Shown: positions 1 through 5,606, counted from the first letter of the stretch. The stretch: 7,099 bases of DNA from Microbacteriaceae bacterium (GCA_026785785.1 JAJAZI010000014.1:1-7099), one strand, 5' to 3'. Translations and numbers: made by a program. Notes: generated by a model from the letters alone, not told the origin.

Positions 1-1325
1 CCTACGCGGCGGCGAGGAGGCGGCGCCTCTCGGCACTGTACCCCGGCACAGCGATCGTGGTTCCGGCCGGCTCCCCCAAGGTGCGGTCGAACGACACCGA
101 CTATCCCTTCCGGGCTCACTCGGGATTCGCGCACCTGACCGGCTGGGGCAGCGACACCGTTCCCGGCAGTGTGCTTGTGCTGCTGCCGACCGCAGAGGGC
201 CACGACGCCACGCTGTACTTCCGGGAGGCCGCTGGCCGCGACTCCGACGAGTTTTATGCGAACTCCGACATCGGCGAGTTCTGGACCGGCCCCCGCCCCG
301 GACTTGAGGGCGTCGCCGCCGATCTGGGCCTGACGACGGCCAGCATCCACGAGTTCGCCGTGGTGCTCGAGTCGCTCGAGACCGACACCGTGCTCGTGCG
401 CGAGGCCGACCAGGCGGTCACCACCATGGTGGACGTTGCGCGGAGCGAACTTGAGGATGCGTTCGTCGATGCGGATGCCGGACTGCTCCGCGACCTCAGC
501 GAGCTGCGCCTCGTCAAGGACCAGTATGAGATCCGCGAGATGCGCCTCGCGGTCGACGCGACCAAGCTCGGCTTCGACGACGTCATCGCCGACCTGCCCG
601 CGATCAGCGCGCACGCCCGCGGCGAGCGCCTCGTCGAGGGCACCTTCAACCGCCGCGCGCGGGCGGAGGGCAACACCGTCGGCTACGACACGATCGCGGC
701 ATCCGGCCCCCACGCCTGCATTCTGCATTGGGTGCGCAACGACGGCCCCGTCGTGCCCGGCGACCTGATCCTGCTCGACGCCGGCATCGAGCTCGAGAGC
801 TACTACACGGCCGACATCACCCGCACCCTGCCAGTGAGCGGCACCTTCACCGAGGTGCAGCGCCGGGTCTACGAAGCGGTGCTCGAGGCGGCGGATGCGG
901 CGTTCGCCATCGTGCGGCCCGGCATCCGGTTCCGCGAGATTCACCAGACCGCCATGGCCGTGATCGCGAAGAAGACGGCCGAGTGGGGCCTGCTGCCGGT
1001 GACGGCCGAGGAATCGACCAAGCCGGAGAACCAGTTCCACCGCCGGTACATGGTGCACGGCACGAGCCACCACCTCGGCATCGACGTGCACGACTGCGCA
1101 CAGGCACGCCGCGACCTCTACCTCGACGGCGTGCTCGAGGCGGGAATGGTGTTCACGATCGAGCCCGGCCTCTACTTCCAGCCCGACGACCTCAGCGTGC
1201 CGGAGGAGTTCCGCGGCATCGGTGTGCGCATTGAGGACGACATCCTGGTCACCGAGTCCGGCGCGGAGAACCTGTCGATCGGCATCCCCCGCACCGCGGA
1301 CGACGTCGAGGCCTGGCTCGCGTAG
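1..1325 (+). CDS. pepP: Xaa-Pro aminopeptidase (aminopeptidase P, M24B metallopeptidase), 5' end outside window
   Basis: Cytosolic dinuclear-metal peptidase that removes an N-terminal residue preceding proline. The reading frame is open from base 3 (Tyr-Ala-Ala-Ala-Arg...) through a GTG at 57 without interruption, so the true start lies upstream; about 440 residues are present of a family usually near 450-500. Numbering from the GTG at 57, the first ~140 residues resemble the creatinase-like N-terminal domain (FRAHSGFAHLTGW) and residues ~150-410 form the pita-bread catalytic domain. All five expected metal ligands are visible: D241 (LLDAG), D253 (ADITRT), H338 (HGTSHHLG), E369 (TIEPGLY) and E393 (RIEDD). 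The family's accessory histidines appear as H224 (ILHW), H334 and H345 (DVHD). The enzyme therefore looks intact and active. It converges on the minus-strand gene that follows. Family assignment is firm; the exact peptide specificity is inferred. Confidence 0.95.
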   Translation, partial: YAAARRRRLSALYPGTAIVVPAGSPKVRSNDTDYPFRAHSGFAHLTGWGSDTVPGSVLVLLPTAEGHDATLYFREAAGRDSDEFYANSDIGEFWTGPRPGLEGVAADLGLTTASIHEFAVVLESLETDTVLVREADQAVTTMVDVARSELEDAFVDADAGLLRDLSELRLVKDQYEIREMRLAVDATKLGFDDVIADLPAISAHARGERLVEGTFNRRARAEGNTVGYDTIAASGPHACILHWVRNDGPVVPGDLILLDAGIELESYYTADITRTLPVSGTFTEVQRRVYEAVLEAADAAFAIVRPGIRFREIHQTAMAVIAKKTAEWGLLPVTAEESTKPENQFHRRYMVHGTSHHLGIDVHDCAQARRDLYLDGVLEAGMVFTIEPGLYFQPDDLSVPEEFRGIGVRIEDDILVTESGAENLSIGIPRTADDVEAWLA

Positions 1326-1332
1326 GACGTTT

Positions 1333-1354
1333 CCGCGCTCACGCGGGTGTTGTT
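1333..1354 (+). terminator. Possible weak terminator after pepP
   Basis: A 5-bp GC stem CCGCG/CGCGG with a CTCA loop (1333-1346) is followed by GTGTTGTT rather than a clean T-run. It lies 7 bases past the pepP stop, in the 47-bp gap between two convergent genes. The stem is short and the tail poor, so it may be chance in GC-rich DNA. Confidence 0.3.
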
Positions 1355-1372
1355 GCGAGCCAGCACCAGCGT

Positions 1373-1870
1373 CTACTCGGTCGGTTCCGGGCGGGCGAGC
1401 AGTTCCTGCGCGCGGATGGTGAGCGAGGGGTCGATGATGATCTCATACTGGCTCGCGAGCACCTGGCTGATCGAGGTGAAGTCGTGGCGGCGGCGGTTGA
1501 GCGTATAAGAGACAAGGCTGAAGATCATGCCGAACCCGCCGCCGATCAGCACGGCCGCGCCGACGAACACGAAGGACGACGGCTCGGCCGAGAACAGGAA
1601 CAGGATGAGCCCGACGAACAGGCCGAGCCAGGCGCCGCTCGCCGCGCCCGCACCGGCCGCCTTCGCGTTCGTGAGCTTGCCGGTCACCCGCTCGACGGTC
1701 TTCAGGCCGCTACCCACGATCGAGACCTGCTTGATCGGGAACTCGGCCTTGGCGAGCCGGTCGACGACCGCCTGCGCCTCGGGGTAGGTCTCATAGGTTC
1801 CGAGCACGTCACCCCGTGGCAGGGCCGGGAAGACCTTGGCACGACGGGAGAAAGGGCTGGGTGTGGTCAC
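1373..1870 (-). CDS. Small membrane protein with general stress protein 17M-like N-terminal domain
   Basis: A 165-aa protein. Residues ~20-65 (GTYETYPEAQAVVDRLAKAE, then QVSIVGSGL) match the pattern of the general-stress-protein-17M/YflT-like domain, a short alpha/beta fold common in actinobacterial membrane proteins of unknown function. Two hydrophobic segments follow, about residues 71-93 (Gly/Ala-rich, resembling a glycine zipper) and 99-123. An Arg-rich RRR at 127-129 and a soluble C-terminal tail end the protein. The start is taken as GTG at 1870; a GAAAG purine stretch lies 9 bases upstream, and an alternative leaderless reading is discussed under the 1877-1882 element. It is convergent with pepP and divergent from the MgtE-N operon with only 36 bp between starts. 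No enzymatic motif is visible. Family name recalled from the motif; biochemical role unknown. Confidence 0.85.
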   Translation of the reverse strand: MTTPSPFSRRAKVFPALPRGDVLGTYETYPEAQAVVDRLAKAEFPIKQVSIVGSGLKTVERVTGKLTNAKAAGAGAASGAWLGLFVGLILFLFSAEPSSFVFVGAAVLIGGGFGMIFSLVSYTLNRRRHDFTSISQVLASQYEIIIDPSLTIRAQELLARPEPTE

Positions 1871-1876
1871 AATCCC

Positions 1877-1882
1877 ATTCTT
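1877..1882 (-). promoter_or_regulatory. Possible -10 for the minus-strand stress-protein gene
   Basis: Read on the minus strand, AAGAAT sits exactly six bases before the GTG at 1870, the same spacing as the three plus-strand elements in this window. It deviates from TAnnnT at the first base, so it is weaker. The alternative is ribosome binding through the overlapping GAAAG. Confidence 0.3.
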
Positions 1883-1894
1883 TCACCGACCAAG

Positions 1895-1900
1895 TAGGGT
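1895..1900 (+). promoter_or_regulatory. Putative -10 element (TAGGGT) giving a leaderless mRNA for the MgtE-N gene
   Basis: TAGGGT fits the actinobacterial TAnnnT -10 consensus. Six bases (TTTAGC) separate it from the GTG at 1907, which would put the transcription start on the G of the start codon. No convincing -35 is seen. AGGG within it could alternatively act as a weak Shine-Dalgarno if transcription starts further upstream. Confidence 0.5.
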
Positions 1901-1906
1901 TTTAGC

Positions 1907-3262
1907 GTGAGCGCCGCGAGAGTTTTCGTCGCCCGTCTAGGCGGGTGTTCCGTTTTCGACCCCGCGGGCGACAAGGTCGGTCGGGTGCGCGACGTCATCG
2001 TCGTCTACCGGAGCACCCAATCCCCCCGCGTCGTCGGCCTTGTTGTCGAGGTGCCGGGACGTCGGCGGGTGTTCCTCTCGATCGGGCGGGTCACAAGCGT
2101 CGGCTCCGGCCAGATCATCACGACCGGACTCATCAATATGCGCCGCTTCGAGCAGCGCGGCGGTGAGGTGCGGGTGATCGCCGAGGTGCTCGGCCGCGAG
2201 GTCAAGTTCGTCGACGGCTCCGGCTCGGCGACGATCGAGGATGTCGCGATCGAGGAGATCGGTCCGGGCGAGTGGCAGGTCGGCGAGCTCTTCGTCCGCC
2301 GCCCGAAGCCGAGCCCGTCGCCGTTCGCCAAGGGGAAGACCCTGTTCGCGCGCTGGTCGGACGTGCTCGACACGACCATCACGGGTGCACCCCAGTCGGC
2401 GACGCACCTCCTCGCCACCTACGAGGACCTGCTCCCCGCCGACCTCGCCAACGCACTCCTCGACCTGCCGGAGCAGCGCATGCTCGAAGTCGCCGACGAG
2501 CTCTCCGACGAGCGCCTCGCCGACGCCCTTGAGGAGATGCCGGAGAGCGACCAGGTCGGCATCCTGAACCAGCTCGAAGACGACCGGGCCGCCGACGTCC
2601 TCGACCAGATGCAGCCCGACGACGCCGCCGACCTCATCGCCCAGCTGAGCGACGAGCGCGGCGAGGCCCTCCTCGACCTGATGCAGCCGGAGGAGGCCGA
2701 CGATGTGCGGATGCTCCTCGCCTACGCGCCCGACACCGCGGGCGGTCTCATGACGACCGATCCGATCATCGTCAGCGCCGACGCGACCGTCGCCGAGGGG
2801 CTCGCGCTCATCCGCCGGCACGAACTCGCCCCCGCCCTCGGCGCTGCCGTCTGCGTGACGCTGCCGCCATACGAGCCGCCCACCGGTCGATTCCTCGGCA
2901 TGGTGCATTTCCAGCGGATGCTGCGCTACCCGCCCAACGAGCGGCTCGGCACCCTCCTCGACCAGAAGCTCGAGCCCGTGCGGGCCGACGCCTCGGCCGC
3001 CGAGGTGTCCCGCATCCTCGCGAGCTACAACCTCGTTTCCGTGCCCGTTGTCGACGAGAACCACCGTCTGGTCGGGGTGGTGACTATTGACGACGTCCTC
3101 GACTATCTTCTTCCGGATGACTGGCGAAGTTCCGACGGCGACGAACCGGCCCTGCCACCGAGGGCCCGTGCCCGCATGGCCCTGACGGCCGATACGAAAC
3201 CGATTTCCACGATCAAGCAGAAGCTGACGCAGCGAAGGAGGGCGCCAAATGGCACGGATTAG
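1907..3262 (+). CDS. Soluble MgtE intracellular N-domain / CBS-pair protein with PRC-barrel-like N-terminus
   Basis: A 451-aa protein. Residues ~5-60 (VFDPAGDKVGRVRDVIV) look like a PRC-barrel, with a second related segment to ~130. Residues ~165-280 are the acidic helical repeat of the MgtE N domain (LLPADLANALLDLPEQR, then units resembling DDRAADVLDQM and DDAADLIAQL). Two CBS motifs follow: ~282-345 (GLMTTDPIIVSADATV...LGMVHF) and ~352-403 (VSVPVVDENHRLVGVVTIDDVLDYL). In true MgtE channels this cytosolic module senses Mg2+ and gates five transmembrane helices. Here the protein stops after the CBS pair with a basic tail (QRRRAP) and no membrane segment, so it cannot be the channel itself. 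A regulatory or Mg2+/nucleotide-sensing role is inferred. Start GTG at 1907 is the first with a good upstream signal. The stop overlaps the next gene by 14 bp, indicating a coupled operon. Confidence 0.9.
   Translation: MSAARVFVARLGGCSVFDPAGDKVGRVRDVIVVYRSTQSPRVVGLVVEVPGRRRVFLSIGRVTSVGSGQIITTGLINMRRFEQRGGEVRVIAEVLGREVKFVDGSGSATIEDVAIEEIGPGEWQVGELFVRRPKPSPSPFAKGKTLFARWSDVLDTTITGAPQSATHLLATYEDLLPADLANALLDLPEQRMLEVADELSDERLADALEEMPESDQVGILNQLEDDRAADVLDQMQPDDAADLIAQLSDERGEALLDLMQPEEADDVRMLLAYAPDTAGGLMTTDPIIVSADATVAEGLALIRRHELAPALGAAVCVTLPPYEPPTGRFLGMVHFQRMLRYPPNERLGTLLDQKLEPVRADASAAEVSRILASYNLVSVPVVDENHRLVGVVTIDDVLDYLLPDDWRSSDGDEPALPPRARARMALTADTKPISTIKQKLTQRRRAPNGTD
3235..3241 (+). promoter_or_regulatory. 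Strong Shine-Dalgarno for the DUF1003 gene
   Basis: AAGGAGG lies 7 bases before the ATG at 3249, inside the end of the upstream coding region. It fixes that start and supports the 14-bp overlap as real. Confidence 0.8.
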
Positions 3263-3770
3263 CCGTCAGGACATCCGCCTCGACGCCCCCAAGGGCTCGC
3301 GCGGCCCGTTCTCACCGCGCTTGGGGGCACGCCAGAGCCGCGACCGATTCGGCCGGTTCACCGAGTGGATTGCCCGCAAGATGGGAACGCCGTGGTTTCT
3401 CATCGGGCTCACGCTCTTCGCCGCGGCCTGGCTGATCTACAACGTCACCGCCCCAGCCGAGTGGCGCTTCGACTCGGCCGCCAACGGGTTCACCGCCCTC
3501 ACGCTCATCCTGTCGCTGCAGGCCTCGTACGCCGCTCCGCTCATCCTGCTCGCCCAGAACCGTCAGGACGACCGCGACCGGGTACAGATCGAGCAGGACC
3601 GGCAGCGCGCCGAACGCAACCTCAACGACACCGAGTACCTCGCCCGCGAGGTTGTCTCGCTCCGTCTGGCGATGAAGGACATGGCGACGAAGGAGTTCAT
3701 CCGGGGCGAGCTGCGCTCCCTCGTCGAGGAGCTCGACCGCGACAAGACGGAGGAAAGCCCTGTTGACTGA
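3249..3770 (+). CDS. DUF1003 family membrane protein
   Basis: A 173-aa protein of the DUF1003 family. A basic, Arg-rich cytosolic N-terminus (residues 1-45, including RDRFGRFTEWIARKMG) precedes two membrane segments, about 47-66 (TPWFLIGLTLFAAAWLIYN) and 80-102 (the SLQASYAAPLILL stretch). The family-typical NRQDDRDR follows at 104-111, and then a charged, probably coiled-coil C-terminus to ~165 rich in Glu/Arg/Asp. No catalytic motif is visible, and I know of no established biochemical function for the family. The start is fixed by the AAGGAGG site. It overlaps the MgtE-N gene by 14 bp and the next ATPase gene by 8 bp, so the three products are probably made together. Co-occurrence with an MgtE-N/CBS sensor suggests, but does not prove, a role at the membrane in ion or envelope homeostasis. 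Confidence 0.9.
   Translation: MARISRQDIRLDAPKGSRGPFSPRLGARQSRDRFGRFTEWIARKMGTPWFLIGLTLFAAAWLIYNVTAPAEWRFDSAANGFTALTLILSLQASYAAPLILLAQNRQDDRDRVQIEQDRQRAERNLNDTEYLAREVVSLRLAMKDMATKEFIRGELRSLVEELDRDKTEESPVD
3749..3753 (+). promoter_or_regulatory. Shine-Dalgarno supporting a TTG start for mrp
   Basis: GGAGG, within GGAGGAAAG, ends 9 bases before the TTG at 3763. No ATG or GTG in that frame is better placed; the next in-frame ATG is codon 31, which would cut into the conserved MIP18-like domain. Confidence 0.65.
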
Positions 3771-4890
3771 CGGATCGGTCCAGAACGGCATCCGCGCGGC
3801 GCTCGCCCGGGTCATCGACCCCGAAATTCGAAAGCCCATCACCGAACTCGACATGGTCGGCGAGGTATCCGTCGATGCCGCGGGCTCGGCGACGGTCGGC
3901 ATCAAGCTGACGATTGTCGGATGCCCCGCCGCCGACACGATCGAGCGTGACGTGCACGCCGCCGTCGTCTCCGCGCCCGGGGTCACGAGCGCGACTGTCG
4001 AGATCTCGATCATGACTCGCGAGGAGCGGGCGGCGCTCACCGAGAAGCTGCGCGGGGGCCGGGCGAAGACGATCCAGTTCGGTCCCGACTCGCTCACCCG
4101 CATCTACACGGTCTCGAGCGGCAAGGGCGGCGTGGGCAAATCGACCCTCACCGCCAACCTCGCCGTTGCCCTCGCCGCTAAGGGGCTCGCGGTCGGGGTC
4201 ATCGACGCCGACGTATTCGGCTTCTCGATCCCCGGCATCCTCGGCATCGCGGGAATGAAGCCGACCCAGATCGACGGAATGATCCTGCCGCCGGTCGCAC
4301 ACGGCGTGAAGGTCATCTCGATCGGCATGTTCGTTGACGGCAACGCGGCCGTCTCATGGCGCGGCCCGATGCTGCACCGCACGATCCAGCAGTTCCTCAC
4401 CGACGTCTACTTCGGCGACATCGACATTCTCCTGGTCGACCTGCCGCCGGGAACCGGTGACGTGGCGATCACCGTCGGGCAGCTTCTGCCCCAAGCGGAG
4501 GTGCTTGTCGTCACAACCCCGCAGCCCGCAGCGGCCGAGGTCGCCGAGCGATCTGGCACCGTTGCGCGGCAGACCGGGCAGAAGGTGATCGGTGTGATCG
4601 AGAACATGGCCGGGCTCGCCCAGAGCGACGGCTCCGTGATCGAGCTGTTCGGCACGGGCGGCGGCGAACTCGTCGCGGCGCGGCTGTCGGAGGGACAGGA
4701 TGCGCCGGTTCCGGTGCTCGCCTCGATCCCGCTCAGCGTGGCCCTGCGCGCCGGGGGCGATTCCGGGCAGCCGATCGTGCTGTCGACCCCCGAGGACGCC
4801 GCAGCAGCGAGCATCATCCGGGTCGCCGACGAACTCGCGCGGCGCGGGCGCGGCCTGGCCGGGCGCAAGCTCGGTTTCACCGTGCGCTGA
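3763..4890 (+). CDS. mrp: Mrp/NBP35-family P-loop ATPase (ApbC-like, putative Fe-S carrier)
   Basis: A 375-aa cytosolic protein of the Mrp/NBP35 subfamily, whose members carry or transfer Fe-S clusters using ATP. Residues ~5-95 form a MIP18-like (DUF59) domain with VIDPEI at 18-22 and the conserved cysteine C54 in TIVGCPAADTIE. The ATPase domain follows: deviant Walker A SGKGGVGKST (119-128), DAD at 148-150, SWRGPM at 198-203 and switch II DLPPGTGD (226-233). The usual cluster-binding CxxC expected after the IENMAG segment (279-284) is absent; C54 is the only cysteine in the protein. The mycobacterial Mrp, as I recall it, also lacks this pair, so this may be lineage-typical. The start is TTG at 3763, overlapping the DUF1003 stop by 8 bp. 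Family certain; Fe-S delivery inferred. Confidence 0.93.
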   Translation: MTDGSVQNGIRAALARVIDPEIRKPITELDMVGEVSVDAAGSATVGIKLTIVGCPAADTIERDVHAAVVSAPGVTSATVEISIMTREERAALTEKLRGGRAKTIQFGPDSLTRIYTVSSGKGGVGKSTLTANLAVALAAKGLAVGVIDADVFGFSIPGILGIAGMKPTQIDGMILPPVAHGVKVISIGMFVDGNAAVSWRGPMLHRTIQQFLTDVYFGDIDILLVDLPPGTGDVAITVGQLLPQAEVLVVTTPQPAAAEVAERSGTVARQTGQKVIGVIENMAGLAQSDGSVIELFGTGGGELVAARLSEGQDAPVPVLASIPLSVALRAGGDSGQPIVLSTPEDAAAASIIRVADELARRGRGLAGRKLGFTVR

Positions 4891-4897
4891 GTCTCGG

Positions 4898-4981
4898 CGC
4901 GGGCTGAGCGTCGGGTGCGAGCTGAGCCACGCTGCGAGCTGAGCGTCGGCGCGAGCTAGGCCGGGCGCGGGCTAGGCCGGG
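4898..4981 (+). repeat. Degenerate 16-18 bp tandem array, five units
   Basis: Five consecutive units share the core GCG(A/G)GCT followed by GAGC or AGGCC. They begin at 4898, 4916, 4933, 4950 and 4966. Unit length varies (18, 17, 17, 16, 16), so no reading frame is kept. The array starts eight bases after the mrp stop and runs straight into repeat unit A. Confidence 0.7.
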
Positions 4982-5089
4982 CGCGAGCGCGCATAACTCC
5001 GGCAATACTCAGCACGCCAGCATCCGCCCCCTGCACACTCAGGCGTCGGCGGGACGGCGGAGCACAACGGCCGGAGTTATGAACAGCGG
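4981..5089 (+). repeat. Repeat unit A, 109 bp, with 12-bp inverted repeats
   Basis: First of two direct copies. Bases 4981-5044 are identical over 64 bp to 5245-5308, and bases 5062-5089 are identical over 28 bp to 5359-5386; the 17-bp linker 5045-5061 matches at about 10 of 17 positions. Inside it CATAACTCCGGC (4992-5003) and GCCGGAGTTATG (5070-5081) form a perfect 12-bp inverted repeat spanning 90 bp. Weaker similarity continues rightward to the shared GCGAAAAC at 5104-5111. Non-coding; no transposase is nearby. Confidence 0.9.
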
Positions 5090-5135
5090 GACTCCCACGC
5101 AACGCGAAAACAGCGGGACTCCCACACGACGCGAA
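5082..5135 (+). repeat. 27-bp tandem repeat, two copies
   Basis: Two adjacent 27-bp units (5082-5108 and 5109-5135) begin AACAGCGGGACTCCCAC and end ACGCGAA, differing only at a few central bases. The first unit starts immediately after the right inverted-repeat arm of unit A. Confidence 0.85.
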
Positions 5136-5156
5136 AGCACCGCCACCCCAGCACGT

Positions 5157-5241
5157 CCGGCGCGCATTTGGCTCCGGCGCGCATCTGGCCCCGGCGCGCA
5201 TTTGGCTCCGGCGCGCATTTGGCCCCAGCGCGTATTTGGCC
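5157..5241 (+). repeat. 17-bp tandem array, five units
   Basis: Five head-to-tail 17-bp units of consensus CCGGCGCGCATTTGGCT (starts 5157, 5174, 5191, 5208, 5225). Units 1 and 3 are identical, and unit 4 differs from them only at its last base. Units 2 and 5 carry two and four changes. Seventeen is not a multiple of three, so the array cannot encode a regular peptide repeat. It directly precedes repeat unit B, as the 4898-4981 array precedes unit A. Confidence 0.9.
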
Positions 5242-5244
5242 TCC

Positions 5245-5386
5245 GCGCGAGCGCGCATAACTCCGGCAATACTCAGCACGCCAGCATCCGCCCCCTGCAC
5301 ACTCAGGCATGGATGGGGCCGCGGCGCACAACGGCCGGAGTATGGATGGGGCCGCGGCGCACAACGGCCGGAGTTATGAACAGCGG
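5245..5386 (+). repeat. Repeat unit B, 142 bp, with 12-bp inverted repeats
   Basis: Second direct copy of the unit at 4981-5089, offset by 264 bp on its left side. Its length is exactly 109 + 33 bp because the right half carries a 33-bp tandem duplication. The inverted-repeat arms are CATAACTCCGGC (5256-5267) and GCCGGAGTTATG (5367-5378); a truncated arm GCCGGAGT remains at 5334-5341 at the duplication junction. Non-coding. Confidence 0.9.
5309..5374 (+). repeat. Perfect 33-bp tandem duplication inside unit B
   Basis: Bases 5309-5341 and 5342-5374 are identical, each starting ATGGATGGGGCC and ending GGCCGGAGT. The lack of any mismatch suggests a recent event such as replication slippage. Confidence 0.95.
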
Positions 5387-5402
5387 CGGCGCCCCCGGAC
5401 AG

Positions 5403-5432
5403 CGAAAACCCCAACCGCGAACGGTCGGGGTT
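5403..5432 (-). terminator. Rho-independent terminator for the minus-strand 44-aa gene
   Basis: On the minus strand, AACCCCGACCG pairs with CGGTTGGGGTT across a TTCG loop (11-bp stem with one G-U wobble), immediately followed by TTCGC so that four T's end the stem. Read on the plus strand the same position is an A-C mismatch and no T-run follows, so the signal points leftward. It begins 39 bases past the stop of the gene at 5472-5606. Confidence 0.75.
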
Positions 5433-5471
5433 GGGCGCTCGGCAGCCGGCGAGCCCGGCTGCGCGGCCGAA

Positions 5472-5606
5472 TTATGCGTGCTGACGCATCGACAGTTCGG
5501 TGGGGCGGGTGGGGATGCGGCGGTAGCCGTCACGTGCGGTGACGACCACGGTGGTGGCCGAGAGGCCGATCGCTGCGATGAGGGCGACTGCGAGAAGAGC
5601 GAACAT
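5472..5606 (-). CDS. Small single-helix membrane protein, 44 aa
   Basis: ATG at 5606 (minus strand) opens a 44-codon frame ending TAA at 5472. Residues 2-23 (FALLAVALIAAIGLSATTVV) form one clear hydrophobic helix with a very short N-terminal side. A basic, probably cytosolic tail with DGYRRIPTRPTEL (26-38) follows, so an N-out, C-in orientation is likely. Support for a real gene: GAAAGG six bases before the ATG, a membrane-like composition unlike the surrounding repeats, a terminator 39 bases past the stop, and a divergent regulator upstream. I have an impression of similar tiny proteins with a DGYRR..PTR tail in Microbacteriaceae but cannot confirm it here. Function unknown; candidates are a small regulatory membrane peptide or a transporter accessory. 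It could be controlled by the LysR-type protein. Confidence 0.75.
   Translation of the reverse strand: MFALLAVALIAAIGLSATTVVVTARDGYRRIPTRPTELSMRQHA

Noticed and set aside
1871..1906. Mg2+ riboswitch (M-box) or ykoK-type leader before the MgtE-N gene
   Set aside because: The whole intergenic gap is 36 bp, too short for such an RNA, and a leaderless start is likely.
1937..3064. Long minus-strand open frame of 375 codons opposite the MgtE-N gene
   Set aside because: It is a GC-rich antisense shadow. The plus-strand protein has clear domains, while this one is low-complexity in Glu/Val/Gly/Arg.
3312..4302. Minus-strand open frames opposite the DUF1003 and mrp genes
   Set aside because: They lie opposite strongly supported genes, show no recognisable domain and have compositions typical of GC-rich antisense frames.
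4992..5378. Complete insertion sequence bounded by the CATAACTCCGGC / GCCGGAGTTATG arms
   Set aside because: The 90- and 123-bp intervals hold no transposase. The identical flanks beyond the arms are inconsistent with separate insertions, and no target-site duplication is seen.
4898..5386. CRISPR array
   Set aside because: Tandem units abut without unique spacers, unit lengths are 16-18, 27 and 33 bp, and no cas gene is near.
4956..5414. Minus-strand open frame of 152 codons across the repeat island, with overlapping frames in other phases
   Set aside because: It consists of the direct repeats read as protein. The 264-bp offset is a multiple of three, so the same peptide recurs, while the 17-bp array inside shows no frame preservation. 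Composition is Arg/Ala/Pro-rich with no domain.
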